Notes: a model not told the origin generated them from the letters alone. Positions 8,989 to 17,744 are shown, counted from the first letter of the stretch. The stretch is 64,000 nt of DNA from Burkholderiaceae bacterium (GCA_024235895.1 JACKLM010000007.1:62001-126000); one strand, 5' to 3'. Program-made: numbers and translations.

Positions 8989-10701
8989 ATGAGCACACGC
9001 GACAAGATCTTCGCGGCCGCGAAGCTCAGGCTGGGCGAACTGCTGGTGCAGCGCGGCCTGCTCGACGCCGACGGGCTCGAGCAGGCGCTGGCGGCGCAGA
9101 AGCAGAGCGGGCGGCGCCTGGGCAGGGTGCTGGTCGAGCTGAACCTCGTCAGCGCGGAGCAGATCGCCAGCTCGCTGGCCGACCAGATGATGCTGCCCTA
9201 CGTCGACCTCGCCACGCGCGAGATCGACCTCGAGGCCATGCACAAGCTGCCCGAGCTGCACGCGCGCAAGCTGCGCGCAATCGTGCTGGCTCGGCGGCCG
9301 GACGGTGCCTACGAAGTCGCGATGGCCGACCCGACGGACTTGCAGGCCTACGACGGACTGGGACGTCGGCTGGGGGTGGTCGACATCCTCGTCAGCACCG
9401 AGTCCGCGGTGCTGACCGCGATCGACCGTCACTACGCGCGCCGCGCCGAGATCGAGGGGCTGGCCAGCACGGTCGCGCGCGACATGCAGCAGGCCGGCGA
9501 CATGCTGGATCTGCTGGGCAGCAAGGTCGGCAACGAAGATGCGCCGGTGATGCGCTTGCTGCAGAGCGTGTTCGAGGCGGCGCTGGCGCGTGACGTGTCG
9601 GACATCCACGTCGAGCCCGGCGAGCACAAGCTCGTGATCCGCTACCGGCTCGACGGGACGATGCACGTGCAGACGCAGGCCGAGTCGCACGTCGGCCAGG
9701 CGGTGCTGCAGCGGCTGAAGCTGATGGCCCAGCTCGACATCGCCGAACGGCGCCTGCCCCAGGACGGACGCTTCCAGATGCGTGTCGGCGAGCGCGTCGT
9801 CGACGTGCGGCTGTCGACGCTGCCGACCCAGTTCGGCGAGTCTGCGGTGCTGCGTCTGCTGGTGCAGAACGAGGGCCGGCTCGCGCTCGATCGACTCGGC
9901 ATGCCGGCACCGATCCTGTCGCGTCTGCGAGCCGCGATGGCGGGGCATGGAGGACTGGTCCTCGTCACCGGGCCGACGGGTAGCGGCAAGACGACGACGC
10001 TGTACGCGGCGTTGCGCGAGCTGAACACGCCGGAGCGCAAGATCATCACGGTCGAGGACCCGATCGAGTACCGGCTGCCCGGTCTGGTCCAGGTGCAGGT
10101 CAACGACAAGATCGACCTCGACTTCGCGCGCGTGCTGCGCGCATGCCTGCGCCAGGACCCGGACGTCGTGCTGGTCGGCGAGATGCGCGACCAGGAGACC
10201 GCCGAGATCGGGCTGCGTGCCGCGCTGACCGGCCACCTCGTTCTCAGCACGCTGCACACGATGGATGCCGCCGGTGCGGCGCCGCGCCTGCGCGACATGG
10301 GTGTCGCGCCCTACATGGTCGCGCTCGGCCTGCGGCTGGTACTCGCCCAGCGTTTGCTGCGAAGGATCTGCGAGCACTGCGCGAGGCAGGCGACCCCGTC
10401 GCCTCAGGAGCTGGAGTGGCTGGGCGACGATGCCGGTGCGCTGGACCTGTCGGGGCTACGTGCTGCGAGTGGCTGCGGGCAATGCGGGCATACCGGCTAC
10501 GCCGGCCGGGAGGCGATCTACGAGATGGTCGAGATGACGCCCGAGCTGATCCACCTGGCCAACCGCGACGAGATCGCCGAGTTCATGCGCCATGCGCAGC
10601 AGGCGTTCGCGGGACACGCACTGCGTCGGCACGCGCTGGCACTGGTGGCCGCGGGCCGCACGACGCTGGCCGAGGCGATGCAGGCGAGCGCACAGTGCTG
10701 A
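8989..10701 (+). CDS. mshE: MSHA pilus extension ATPase MshE with MshEN c-di-GMP domain
   Basis: 570-residue GspE/PilB-family hexameric motor for pilus polymerisation. The N-terminus carries two 24-residue motifs of the form RLGxxLV..L..xxLxxxLxxQ at residues 14-37 and 43-66, separated by five residues, which is the published layout of the high-affinity c-di-GMP-binding MshEN domain. The C-terminal motor has Walker A GPTGSGKTTT (about 328-337), Walker B DPDVVLVGEMRD (about 390-401) and a tetracysteine zinc site (CEHC, CGQC). An AGGACG ribosome-binding site lies 5 bases before ATG. Separated from mshN by 58 bases, the longest gap in the first half of the operon. Regulation by c-di-GMP is a family-based prediction. 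Confidence 0.95.
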   Translation: MSTRDKIFAAAKLRLGELLVQRGLLDADGLEQALAAQKQSGRRLGRVLVELNLVSAEQIASSLADQMMLPYVDLATREIDLEAMHKLPELHARKLRAIVLARRPDGAYEVAMADPTDLQAYDGLGRRLGVVDILVSTESAVLTAIDRHYARRAEIEGLASTVARDMQQAGDMLDLLGSKVGNEDAPVMRLLQSVFEAALARDVSDIHVEPGEHKLVIRYRLDGTMHVQTQAESHVGQAVLQRLKLMAQLDIAERRLPQDGRFQMRVGERVVDVRLSTLPTQFGESAVLRLLVQNEGRLALDRLGMPAPILSRLRAAMAGHGGLVLVTGPTGSGKTTTLYAALRELNTPERKIITVEDPIEYRLPGLVQVQVNDKIDLDFARVLRACLRQDPDVVLVGEMRDQETAEIGLRAALTGHLVLSTLHTMDAAGAAPRLRDMGVAPYMVALGLRLVLAQRLLRRICEHCARQATPSPQELEWLGDDAGALDLSGLRAASGCGQCGHTGYAGREAIYEMVEMTPELIHLANRDEIAEFMRHAQQAFAGHALRRHALALVAAGRTTLAEAMQASAQC

Positions 10702-10714
10702 GCCGGGGGGAGCC

Positions 10715-11932
10715 GTGACCCGCTTCGTCTACCACGGCCGCGACGCCGCCGGCCAGTCCGTCGACGGGACGCTGGAAGCGATGAGCCCCGCCCTCGTCGC
10801 CGATGCGCTGCTCGCGCGCGGTGTGACGCCTGTGCGCATCGGGCGCGAGGACGACAGGCCCCCGACATGGCGCGAGCGGCTTCTCGGCGGGACGACCGTA
10901 AGCCCGACCGACCTCGCCTTGATGACGCGCCAGCTTCACTCCCTGTTGCACGCGGGCGTGCCCGTGATCGCCGCGCTGCAGGCGCTGTCCCGGTCGACGA
11001 CGCACCGGGGGCAGAAGCGCCTGTTGGCCGAGGTCGGCTCCGGGCTCCAAGAAGGCCACGAGTTGTCGCAGGCGCTGGCCCGACGGCGCGACGTGTTCGA
11101 CGGTTTCTACCTGGCGATGGTGCGTGTCGGCGAGACGGCAGGCCGTCTGCCCGAGGTCTTCATGGCGCTGTACCGGCACCTCGAGTTCCAGCGCCTGATG
11201 CGCGATCAGGTCGCGGCGGCGCTGCGCTACCCGAAGTTCGTCGTCGCCGCGATGGCGATCGCGCTGGTGGTGATCAACGTCCTCGTGATCCCGTCGTTCG
11301 CCCAGGTGTTCGCCAACGCGGGGGTCGATCTGCCGCTGATGACACGCGTGCTGCTCGCCACCTCGGCGTTCTTCGTCGCCCATTGGCTCGCGATGGCGGG
11401 TACCACGGCGGCCGGCTGGGCGGCGTGGCGCCTTTGGTTGCGCACCGATTCCGGGGCGATGTGGTGGCACCGCTGGCAGCTGCGCCTGCCGCTGGCCGGA
11501 CGCATCCTGCGTACCACCGCGCTGGCCAGGATCTGCCAGGCCTTGCAGATGACGCTCGCCTCGGGCGTGCCGATCATCCAGGGCCTGACGCTGGCGTCCG
11601 AGGTCGCCGACAACCGGCACCTGGCGCGGCGGCTGGCCCGGGTACGCGAAGGCGTCGAGCGCGGTGAGTCGCTGCTCGTGGCGACGAGCCAGGCGCGGAT
11701 CTTCACGCCGATCGTGCTGCAGATGATCGCAATCGGCGAGGAGACCGGGCGCGTCGACGAACTGCTCGGCGAGATCGCCCAGACCTACCGGCTGGACGTC
11801 GAGATGGAGCTGAAGGCCTTGTCGCAGCGCATCGAGCCGATTCTCGTCGTCGTGCTCGGCGCGATGGTGCTCGTGCTGGCCCTCGGGGTTTTCATGCCGA
11901 TGTGGGACCTGGGCAAGGCGGCGATCCGCTGA
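10715..11932 (+). CDS. mshG: MSHA inner-membrane platform protein MshG (GspF/PilC family)
   Basis: 405-residue polytopic protein with two GspF domains (about residues 65-190 and 270-395), each introduced by family motifs LALMTRQLHSLLHAGVPV and LARICQALQMTLASGVPI, and three to four hydrophobic helices. It would couple the MshE motor to pilin insertion. GTG start at 10715, preceded by GGGGGGAG as ribosome-binding site 4 bases upstream; it matches the usual PilC N-terminus (TRFVYHGRDAAGQ). Followed by a 155-base gap before the pilin gene, a natural place for a separate pilin promoter. Confidence 0.92.
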   Translation: MTRFVYHGRDAAGQSVDGTLEAMSPALVADALLARGVTPVRIGREDDRPPTWRERLLGGTTVSPTDLALMTRQLHSLLHAGVPVIAALQALSRSTTHRGQKRLLAEVGSGLQEGHELSQALARRRDVFDGFYLAMVRVGETAGRLPEVFMALYRHLEFQRLMRDQVAAALRYPKFVVAAMAIALVVINVLVIPSFAQVFANAGVDLPLMTRVLLATSAFFVAHWLAMAGTTAAGWAAWRLWLRTDSGAMWWHRWQLRLPLAGRILRTTALARICQALQMTLASGVPIIQGLTLASEVADNRHLARRLARVREGVERGESLLVATSQARIFTPIVLQMIAIGEETGRVDELLGEIAQTYRLDVEMELKALSQRIEPILVVVLGAMVLVLALGVFMPMWDLGKAAIR

Positions 11933-12087
11933 CGGTTCCGCCCGCTGTGCGAACGGCCGCCCTTGCGCGCACCCGACCGACTCGTGCGCCGCGGCGACCT
12001 CAAGTCGACGGCCGTGATGTCGATAGACATGCAGGCGTCGTCGCTGTGGCGCCGTCTTCCCGTCACGCATGAACTGGAGAGATCGTC

Positions 12088-12669
12088 ATGAACGTGCGTT
12101 TCTCGCCGCGGCGCCGATTCGGCCAGCGCGGCTTCACGATGATCGAGCTGATTGTCGTCATCGTCATTCTCGGCATCCTCGCGGCGGTCGCGCTGCCTCG
12201 ATTCACGAACATGCAGCGCGACGCGCGCATCGCCAAGCTCAACGCGGCGCGCGGCGCCGTCGCCTCGGCGATGGCAATGGTCCACGGCGCCGCGCTCGCC
12301 CGTCAGGGTCAGGCGCAGCCGGCGTGCCCGGCCGACGGCGTCGTGCCGACGACGATCAACAACGCCAACGGCAACGGCCAGGTCTGCACGCAGAATGGCC
12401 GCGTGCAGGTGACGGCGCTGTACCCGACGGCGGCCACGGCCGGTATCGTCGCGGCCTCGGGGCTGGTGCAGGCCAACGGCACGCCGACGGCGGCCCAGCT
12501 CGCCAACGAAGGCTACGCGATCCAGGGCGGGGGCGGCGGTGCCGGCGCCACGATCAACGTGCGCGTGGTCGGCGGGCCGACGGTGGCGAACTGCCAGTTC
12601 AGCTACACGTCGCCGGCTGCCCTGGGTGCCGCGCCGGTGCTGTCGGCGCCGACCACGACGGGCTGCTGA
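12088..12669 (+). CDS. mshA: MSHA-type major prepilin MshA
   Basis: 193-residue type IV prepilin. The 15-residue basic leader ends in Gly15 and the mature protein starts FTMIELIVVIVILGILAAVA, with Phe1 and Glu5 as required by the prepilin peptidase/methylase. Globular domain has two C-terminal disulfide candidates (Cys at about 172 and the final residue 193) and another pair near residues 77 and 99. First pilin of the locus, with its own GGAGAG ribosome-binding site 6 bases before ATG, hence called the major pilin; only one MshA/MshB-type gene is present, so it could equally be labelled mshB. Processing would need PilD, encoded at 26.4-27.4 kb. Confidence 0.85.
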   Translation: MNVRFSPRRRFGQRGFTMIELIVVIVILGILAAVALPRFTNMQRDARIAKLNAARGAVASAMAMVHGAALARQGQAQPACPADGVVPTTINNANGNGQVCTQNGRVQVTALYPTAATAGIVAASGLVQANGTPTAAQLANEGYAIQGGGGGAGATINVRVVGGPTVANCQFSYTSPAALGAAPVLSAPTTTGC

Positions 12670-12689
12670 TCGCCGCGGCCAGGACCCGT

Positions 12690-13202
12690 ATGCGGGTCCG
12701 GCACCGTGGATCGCGGGACACTTCGGTGCGAAGCAGACCGATCCGGACGCCGAGGCGGTCGCGCCCCGGCCATCGCCAGCCGGGTTTTACGCTGGTCGAG
12801 ATGGTCGTCGTCATGGCGGTGGTCGCCCTGGTCGCGGTCCTCGCGCTTCCGCGCCAGGAGGAACGCACGGGCATGGCCCAGCGGCAGGCCCGGGATCGGC
12901 TTCGCGTCCTGCTCGAGCATGCGCGCGACAGCGCGCACGCCCAGCGGCGTGCCGTGTGCGTCAACCTGAACGCCACCCGGGCCTGGTCCAGCTACGCCGC
13001 CGCGGGCGGCTGCGGCGGGGCGGCCCTGCAGGCCCCGGACGGCAGCGCGTCGCTCGTCGACGCGCCGTCCGGGATCGCCTTCGGGGGCGCGACCCTGGTC
13101 CGCTTCGATGCGCGCGGACGTCCGGTCACGGCGGTCGACCAGACGATCGTCGTCGGCACGCTTGCCCTCGTCGTCACGCGTGAGACCGGCCGTGTGCGCT
13201 AG
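12690..13202 (+). CDS. mshC: MSHA minor pilin MshC
   Basis: 170-residue GspH-type pseudopilin. The prepilin cleavage site is QPG before FTLVEMVVVMAVVALVAVLAL, with Glu5 present. The leader from the ATG at 12690 is 32 residues and very arginine-rich, longer than usual; no closer start is obvious. Downstream, RLRVLLEHARDSAHAQRRAV is the helix-turn typical of GspH/FimT pilins, followed by a small beta domain with a Cys pair. Expected to prime or cap the pilus. Overlaps the likely start of mshD. Confidence 0.8.
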   Translation: MRVRHRGSRDTSVRSRPIRTPRRSRPGHRQPGFTLVEMVVVMAVVALVAVLALPRQEERTGMAQRQARDRLRVLLEHARDSAHAQRRAVCVNLNATRAWSSYAAAGGCGGAALQAPDGSASLVDAPSGIAFGGATLVRFDARGRPVTAVDQTIVVGTLALVVTRETGRVR

Positions 13203-13857
13203 CCGCCCGGCGCAAGGTCGGTCCGTCGGCGGGTGCCGGCGTACCGGCCCACCGCGGGCGCGCGTGGCGCGCCGGCAGGTCCGGGGCGTGACCCTGGTCG
13301 ACGCGCTGGTGCTGATCGTGCTCGTCGGTGTGCTGGCCGGTGGCAACACGCTGCTGATGTCACGGCTGGCGGATGCCGCCGCCACCACGGCGCGCGAGCT
13401 GGAGCTGCTGCAACTGGCGTCGGGACTGATGGCCGAGGTGGCCGCGATGCCGATGACGTTCTGCGACGCCGACGACGCCAACGTGGCGACGGCGCAGGCG
13501 GCGGCCATCCTCGCCACGGGATGTGCCACGCTCGTCGATGCGCTCGGCCCCGAGGCCGGGGAGTCGCGCTTCGGGCCGCAGCGCTTCGACCACGTCAGCG
13601 ACTGGGTAGGCTACGCGATGCCGGGTCCCGGATGCGCCGGACTGTGCGACGCCAGCGGCACCTTGCTGGTCGGCGGGGCGCTGACCGGCTGCTCGGCCCG
13701 GGTAAGTGTCGTGCCGCAGGCCTGGGCCGGGATCGCCGCGATCGACGCCCAAGGCCAGGCCCAGGTTCTTCAGGTGCGGGTCACGGTCGACTGCCCGGGC
13801 CGTGCCGCGATCGTGCTCGAATCGGTGCGGGTGCGCGATGCGCCGAACCGGACCTGA
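13192..13857 (+). CDS. mshD: MSHA minor pilin MshD
   Basis: 221-residue minor pilin in the mshD position. The N-terminal hydrophobic helix VTLVDALVLIVLVGVLAGG follows Gly, but residue 5 of the mature protein is Asp rather than Glu, unusual for a substrate of the methylase. Several cysteines follow (CDADD, ATGCATL, GCAGLCDA, TGCSA, DCPG). Start uncertain: GTG 13192 overlaps mshC's end and gives a 32-residue leader, GTG 13264 would give a typical 8-residue leader VARRQVRG. The overlap start is listed to mark the maximal reading frame. Overlaps mshO by 20 bases. Confidence 0.72.
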   Translation: MCASRPAQGRSVGGCRRTGPPRARVARRQVRGVTLVDALVLIVLVGVLAGGNTLLMSRLADAAATTARELELLQLASGLMAEVAAMPMTFCDADDANVATAQAAAILATGCATLVDALGPEAGESRFGPQRFDHVSDWVGYAMPGPGCAGLCDASGTLLVGGALTGCSARVSVVPQAWAGIAAIDAQGQAQVLQVRVTVDCPGRAAIVLESVRVRDAPNRT

Positions 13858-14752
13858 TCCCGGACGTCGGCGTCGTGGCCACGGGCTGACGCTGGTCGAG
13901 ATGGTCGTCGCGCTGAGCGTGCTCGGCGTGATCGCCATGATGGCCGTGCCGATGCTGAACCTGCCGGTGCGCGCCTGGAGCGAGGCCGCGGTGCGGCGCG
14001 ACCTCGCGGCCGAACTGCGCCTGGCCTACGTGCGGATGGACGACGAGCTGCGACGTGCGCTGCCCGGCAGCGTGCGCCATCGACAACTCGGCGCGCGGCA
14101 CTGGCTCGAATTCCTGACCGTCCGCGCCAGCACGAGGGCGCGCGCCGCTCCCGCGGCGGCCGCGCCCGTCTGCCCGCTGGCATGCGCGGCACCCGGGAAC
14201 AACGACAGCCTCGAGCCGTCCTGTGCCGAGTCCTGCTTCACGACCCTGGGCCCCTGGGTCGGGGACCCCGTGCAGCCCGGTCAGGACTGGCTGGTCGTCG
14301 ACCCGCGGATGCCCGGGTCGGCCTGGGATCCCTACGTCGGCGGCAGTGCGGTCGTCGCCGGCGGGATCAAGTCCCGCATCACCGCGGTCACGGCGCTGCC
14401 CGACGGATCGCGTGTCGACATCGCACCGCACGCGTTCCCGTCATTGGCGGCGAGCCGGCGCGTGTGGGCCGTGGCCGAGCCCGTGAGCTTCCAGTGCGAC
14501 CCGGGCAGCTCGACGCTGCTGCGGCACAGTGGCTACGCGATCGCCGCGGCGCAGCCGACGGCATTCGCCGGGGCGACGACGACGACGCTGGCAGGTGATA
14601 TCGCGGCGTGCGACTTCGTCGTCGGCAGCGATCTGCTGCACCCGCCGCGGCAGCGCGTCTCGGTGCGCATGCGGGTCCAGCGCCCTGCAGGCGCGGGTGT
14701 CGGCGCCGAGTCGATGGAGTCGCTTTGGCAATGGTCGTTGCGCGAGCCCTGA
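13838..14752 (+). CDS. mshO: MSHA minor pilin MshO
   Basis: 304-residue minor pilin, the largest of the set, as MshO is in other MSHA loci. The 16-residue basic leader ends GHG and the mature helix starts LTLVEMVVALSVLGVIAMMA with Glu5. RDLAAELRLAYVRMDDELRRAL is the GspJ/PilW-like helix that follows. A cysteine cluster at about residues 112-134 (CPLAC, CAESC) suggests a disulfide-rich loop. It begins within mshD's last codons and overlaps mshP by 22 bases, so the minor pilins are tightly coupled. Confidence 0.8.
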   Translation: MRRTGPDPGRRRRGHGLTLVEMVVALSVLGVIAMMAVPMLNLPVRAWSEAAVRRDLAAELRLAYVRMDDELRRALPGSVRHRQLGARHWLEFLTVRASTRARAAPAAAAPVCPLACAAPGNNDSLEPSCAESCFTTLGPWVGDPVQPGQDWLVVDPRMPGSAWDPYVGGSAVVAGGIKSRITAVTALPDGSRVDIAPHAFPSLAASRRVWAVAEPVSFQCDPGSSTLLRHSGYAIAAAQPTAFAGATTTTLAGDIAACDFVVGSDLLHPPRQRVSVRMRVQRPAGAGVGAESMESLWQWSLREP

Positions 14753-15183
14753 GCCCCGGTCGCCGCGCGCGTGCGCAGCGCGGGGTGGCTGCCGTGCTCG
14801 TCATGGCCGCGACCGTCGGCTTCGCGGCGATGGCGGTGGTCGGCGTGGCGTCGATGCAGCAGCAGCGCCAGGCGATGGACCAGCTCTGGTTGGTCGAGCG
14901 CGCGCGCGCCGCCGCGCGTGCCGGCCTGGCCTGGGGCAGGTGGCGCGCGACGAGGGCGCCGGTCGCGCAGTGCCAGCCCGCGACCACGCTGACGCTGTCC
15001 GGCACGCTGTCGGCCTGGCGCGTGACCGTGCGTTGCAGCGTTACCGGCAGCCACATCGAGGGGGCCGCCACACCGACGAGCTACCGCCTCGAGGCCACGG
15101 GCTGCAACGCGGCGTCCTGTCCAGGCGCGACGGGGCCCGGTTACGCCGAGGCCGTCGAGGTCGACTGGGCCTTGCGTCCCTGA
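14731..15183 (+). CDS. mshP: MSHA minor component MshP (PilX-like)
   Basis: 150-residue PilX/MshP-type protein. The N-terminus has a basic stretch ending AQRG followed by VAAVLVMAATVGFAAMAVVG without Glu5, as is common for PilX/GspK-like initiators, then an alpha-helical spine ending in GLAWGRWRATRAP and a small cysteine-containing domain (CQPAT, RCSVT, GCNAASC). Last gene of the MSHA operon: no mshQ-like giant gene follows, and the next gene is on the other strand 56 bases away. Confidence 0.75.
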   Translation: MVVARALSPGRRARAQRGVAAVLVMAATVGFAAMAVVGVASMQQQRQAMDQLWLVERARAAARAGLAWGRWRATRAPVAQCQPATTLTLSGTLSAWRVTVRCSVTGSHIEGAATPTSYRLEATGCNAASCPGATGPGYAEAVEVDWALRP

Positions 15184-15239
15184 CGTCACGAGCCCGGGGC
15201 GTGCGCGGCCGTTGACGGCCCGCTCCGGCGCGCTCGACG

Positions 15240-15866
15240 TCAGTGCACGCGCAGGCGCGCCGCGTCCTCGGCGCGCGGCGCTGGTTCGCCGTAGAACTCG
15301 GCGGCGGTCAACCGAAGCGCCCGCACCTGCAGCGCGGTGGCATCGTCGTGGTCGCCGAAGCGGTCGAGCACGTCCGAAAGCCGCAGCAGCAGCATGACCT
15401 CCCAGCGCGGGTCGGCGCAACCGGCCGCGGCGCGTACGACCTCGAAGATCGTATCGCGCGCGCGCTCGCGCAGGGGCCGGCCGCTGCCGCGATCGCCACG
15501 GTCGGCGCGGGCGGCCATGTCGGCCAGCAGCTCGGCCGTCTCGCACTGCAGCGCGAGCGCATGGTCGGACGCGCCGCTGGAGCGCGCCCAAGGCAGTGCG
15601 CGCTCCAGCGACGCCAGGGCCGCGCGCCGCTCGCCCAGCGCACGCCAGCAGCCTGCCAGCCGGTGGCAGGCCTCGGCCATCAGGCCGGGGTGGCCGGCGG
15701 CGCGCGCCTGTTCGAGCATCCGGGCCGCGTGCTCGAGGGCCGCGAGAGGATCCACGGCCGCGAACGGGTCTGGGGCGGGGCCAGGCGCCACACAGGCTCC
15801 CGGGTCGGCGTGGTCGGTGGCGCTCGCGCAGGCGACTAGGCTCGCATCGGCGGGGGCATGGGCCAT
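15240..15866 (-). CDS. Helical TPR-like protein of unknown function
   Basis: 208-residue soluble, almost entirely helical protein. Residues about 40-110 have paired amphipathic helices (ALEHAARMLEQARAAGHPG, ALASLERALPWARSSG) and a second set at about 160-190 (LLLRLSDVLDRFGDHDDA), the pattern of degenerate tetratricopeptide repeats. No signal peptide or catalytic motif. It lies 124 bases downstream of dctM behind a strong hairpin, and converges on the MSHA operon. I do not recognise it; it may be an independent gene. The ATG at 15864-15866 is the only strong start. Confidence 0.6.
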   Translation of the reverse strand: MAHAPADASLVACASATDHADPGACVAPGPAPDPFAAVDPLAALEHAARMLEQARAAGHPGLMAEACHRLAGCWRALGERRAALASLERALPWARSSGASDHALALQCETAELLADMAARADRGDRGSGRPLRERARDTIFEVVRAAAGCADPRWEVMLLLRLSDVLDRFGDHDDATALQVRALRLTAAEFYGEPAPRAEDAARLRVH

Positions 15867-15955
15867 GGTCGGTCGGCGTCGGGCGGGGACTGGACGCCAT
15901 CCTAGGCGCCAGCGCCCGAGCGCGCGATCCCCGCAGTCCCCCTGCCCGCGGGGGT

Positions 15956-15983
15956 GGCGGCGCGCCGCGGCAGGCGCGCCGCC
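15956..15983 (-). terminator. Hairpin downstream of dctM
   Basis: Perfect 11-bp GC stem (15956-15966 with 15973-15983) and a 6-base loop, starting 8 bases past the dctM stop. No T-run follows, so it is a candidate terminator or mRNA-stabilising hairpin. Confidence 0.5.
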
Positions 15984-15990
15984 GACTCCG

Positions 15991-17283
15991 TCACAGCTTG
16001 AGCAGCTGCGGGATCGTCAGGCTGATCGCGGGGAAGGCGATCAGGACCGCCATGCGGACGATGTCGGCCGCGACGAAGGGCAACACGCCGCGCCAGATCG
16101 CGGTCGTCGGGACGTCGGGCGTGACGCTGGACAGCACGAAGATGTTCATCCCCACCGGCGGCGTGATCAGGCTGATCTCGATCACGCAGACGACGATGAT
16201 GCCGAACCAGACCGGGTCGAAGCCCAGCGAGACGACGAGCGGGAAGAAGATCGGCACCGTCAGCAGCATCATCGACAGGCTCTCCATCGCCATGCCGAGG
16301 ACGACGTAGACGAGGCAGATCGCGATCACGACCGCGACCGGCGGCAGGTCGAACGCGGTGACGAACTCGCGCAGCGCCGGCGGCAGGTCGGTGAAGTTGA
16401 GGAAGCTGGCGAACAGCGACGCCCCGATGATGATCGCGAACAGCATCGCCGAGGTGCGCGCCGATTCGGTCAGCACCTCCAGCAGCGCGCGCCAGTCGAG
16501 CGCGCGGCGCGCGAGCGCGAAGACGAACCCGCCCATCGCGCCGACGCCGGCGGCCTCGGTCGGCGTGAAGAAGCCGCCGTACATCCCCCCCATCACGATC
16601 GCGAACAGCAGCAGCACGCCCCAGATGCGGCGCAGCGCGGCAAACCGCTCGGACCAGGGGGCGCGCTCGCCCGGCGGCCCCCATCCGGGGTGCCGGCGCG
16701 TGATGAAGGCGACCGCCCCGAGGTAGAAGGCGGTGGCGAGCAGGCCCGGGACGATGCCGGCGGCGAACAGCGCGCCGATGCTCTGCTCGGTCATGATGCC
16801 GTAGATGACGAGGATCACCGACGGCGGGATCAGGATCCCGAGCGTCGCGCCGGCGCACACCGACCCCGCCGCCAGCTGGGGCGAATAGTGAAAGCGCTGC
16901 ATCTCGGGCATCGCGACGCGCGCCATCGTCGCCGTGGTCGCGATCGACGAGCCGCAGATCGCGCCGAATCCGGCGCAGGCCGCGATCGTCGAGCTCGCCA
17001 GCCCGCCGCGGTAGTGGCCGATCAACGCATAGGCGGCCCGGTACAGGTCGCGCGACATCCCGGCGCGGGTGACGAAGTTGCCCATCAGCACGAACAGCGG
17101 CACGACCGACAGCGTGTAGCTGCCGATGTCGACGAACTCGCCCGCGGCGGACGAGATCGCCGCCGGCCAGGAGCGCATCAGCGCGACGCCGACCAGCCCG
17201 ACCAGCCCCATCGCGACCGCGATCGGCACCCGCAGCGCCATCAGCACGAACATCGCCGCGAAGCCGAGCAGTCCCTCGGTCAT
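15991..17283 (-). CDS. dctM: TRAP transporter large permease DctM
   Basis: 430-residue polytopic membrane protein of the TRAP-T large-subunit family: about 12-13 hydrophobic helices, with family motifs ALRVPIAVAMGLVG near the start, GFGAICGSSIATTATMA in the first half and SLITPPVGMNIFVL near the C-terminus. It forms the sodium-driven channel for a carboxylate-type substrate delivered by DctP. Start at the ATGA overlap with dctQ fixes 17283. Length is normal for the family. Confidence 0.92.
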   Translation of the reverse strand: MTEGLLGFAAMFVLMALRVPIAVAMGLVGLVGVALMRSWPAAISSAAGEFVDIGSYTLSVVPLFVLMGNFVTRAGMSRDLYRAAYALIGHYRGGLASSTIAACAGFGAICGSSIATTATMARVAMPEMQRFHYSPQLAAGSVCAGATLGILIPPSVILVIYGIMTEQSIGALFAAGIVPGLLATAFYLGAVAFITRRHPGWGPPGERAPWSERFAALRRIWGVLLLFAIVMGGMYGGFFTPTEAAGVGAMGGFVFALARRALDWRALLEVLTESARTSAMLFAIIIGASLFASFLNFTDLPPALREFVTAFDLPPVAVVIAICLVYVVLGMAMESLSMMLLTVPIFFPLVVSLGFDPVWFGIIVVCVIEISLITPPVGMNIFVLSSVTPDVPTTAIWRGVLPFVAADIVRMAVLIAFPAISLTIPQLLKL

Positions 17284-17744
17284 GCCGGCTCCTCGCGCAG
17301 CGCCCGCCAGGCCAGCCACAGGTGCGCCAGCGCCGTGACGACGAGCATCACCGCGACCATGCGGTGGAACGGCCACAGCACGATCTCGAGCGACGAGGTC
17401 ATGTCGCCGTACTCGGCCGAGCGGGTGGCGCGCTGCCAGACGATCGACGCCGCGGCGCCGAAGATCACCGCCGTCAGCAGGTTGGCCAGGCTTTGCTGCC
17501 AGCGCTGCAAGGCCGCCGGCAGCACGCGGTCCAGGAGGTCGAACACGATGTGCTCACCGGCGCGCGAGGCCAGCGGCAGCGCGAAGTAGATCATCGTCAG
17601 CATGAACAGCTCGGTCAGCTCGACGGCACCGATGATCGAGTTGCCGAGGAACTTGCGGGCGAAGACGTCGGCGAAGGTCAGCGCCATCATCGCGAACAGT
17701 GCGATGGCGGCGACGGCGCCGAAGAACGTGGCCAGTCGATTCAC
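17280..17744 (-). CDS. dctQ: TRAP transporter small permease DctQ
   Basis: 154-residue four-helix membrane protein of the TRAP small-subunit family; VFARKFLGNSIIGAVELTEL between helices 1 and 2 is the recognisable family stretch. It pairs with DctM in the inner membrane. Translationally coupled to dctM by ATGA. It lies 95 bases after dctP, a gap filled by a strong hairpin. Confidence 0.9.
   Translation of the reverse strand: MNRLATFFGAVAAIALFAMMALTFADVFARKFLGNSIIGAVELTELFMLTMIYFALPLASRAGEHIVFDLLDRVLPAALQRWQQSLANLLTAVIFGAAASIVWQRATRSAEYGDMTSSLEIVLWPFHRMVAVMLVVTALAHLWLAWRALREEPA

Noticed and set aside
12017..12030. Small palindrome ATGTC-GATA-GACAT upstream of mshA as an operator
   Set aside because: Only a 5-bp stem; likely by chance, and no matching site occurs elsewhere in the locus.
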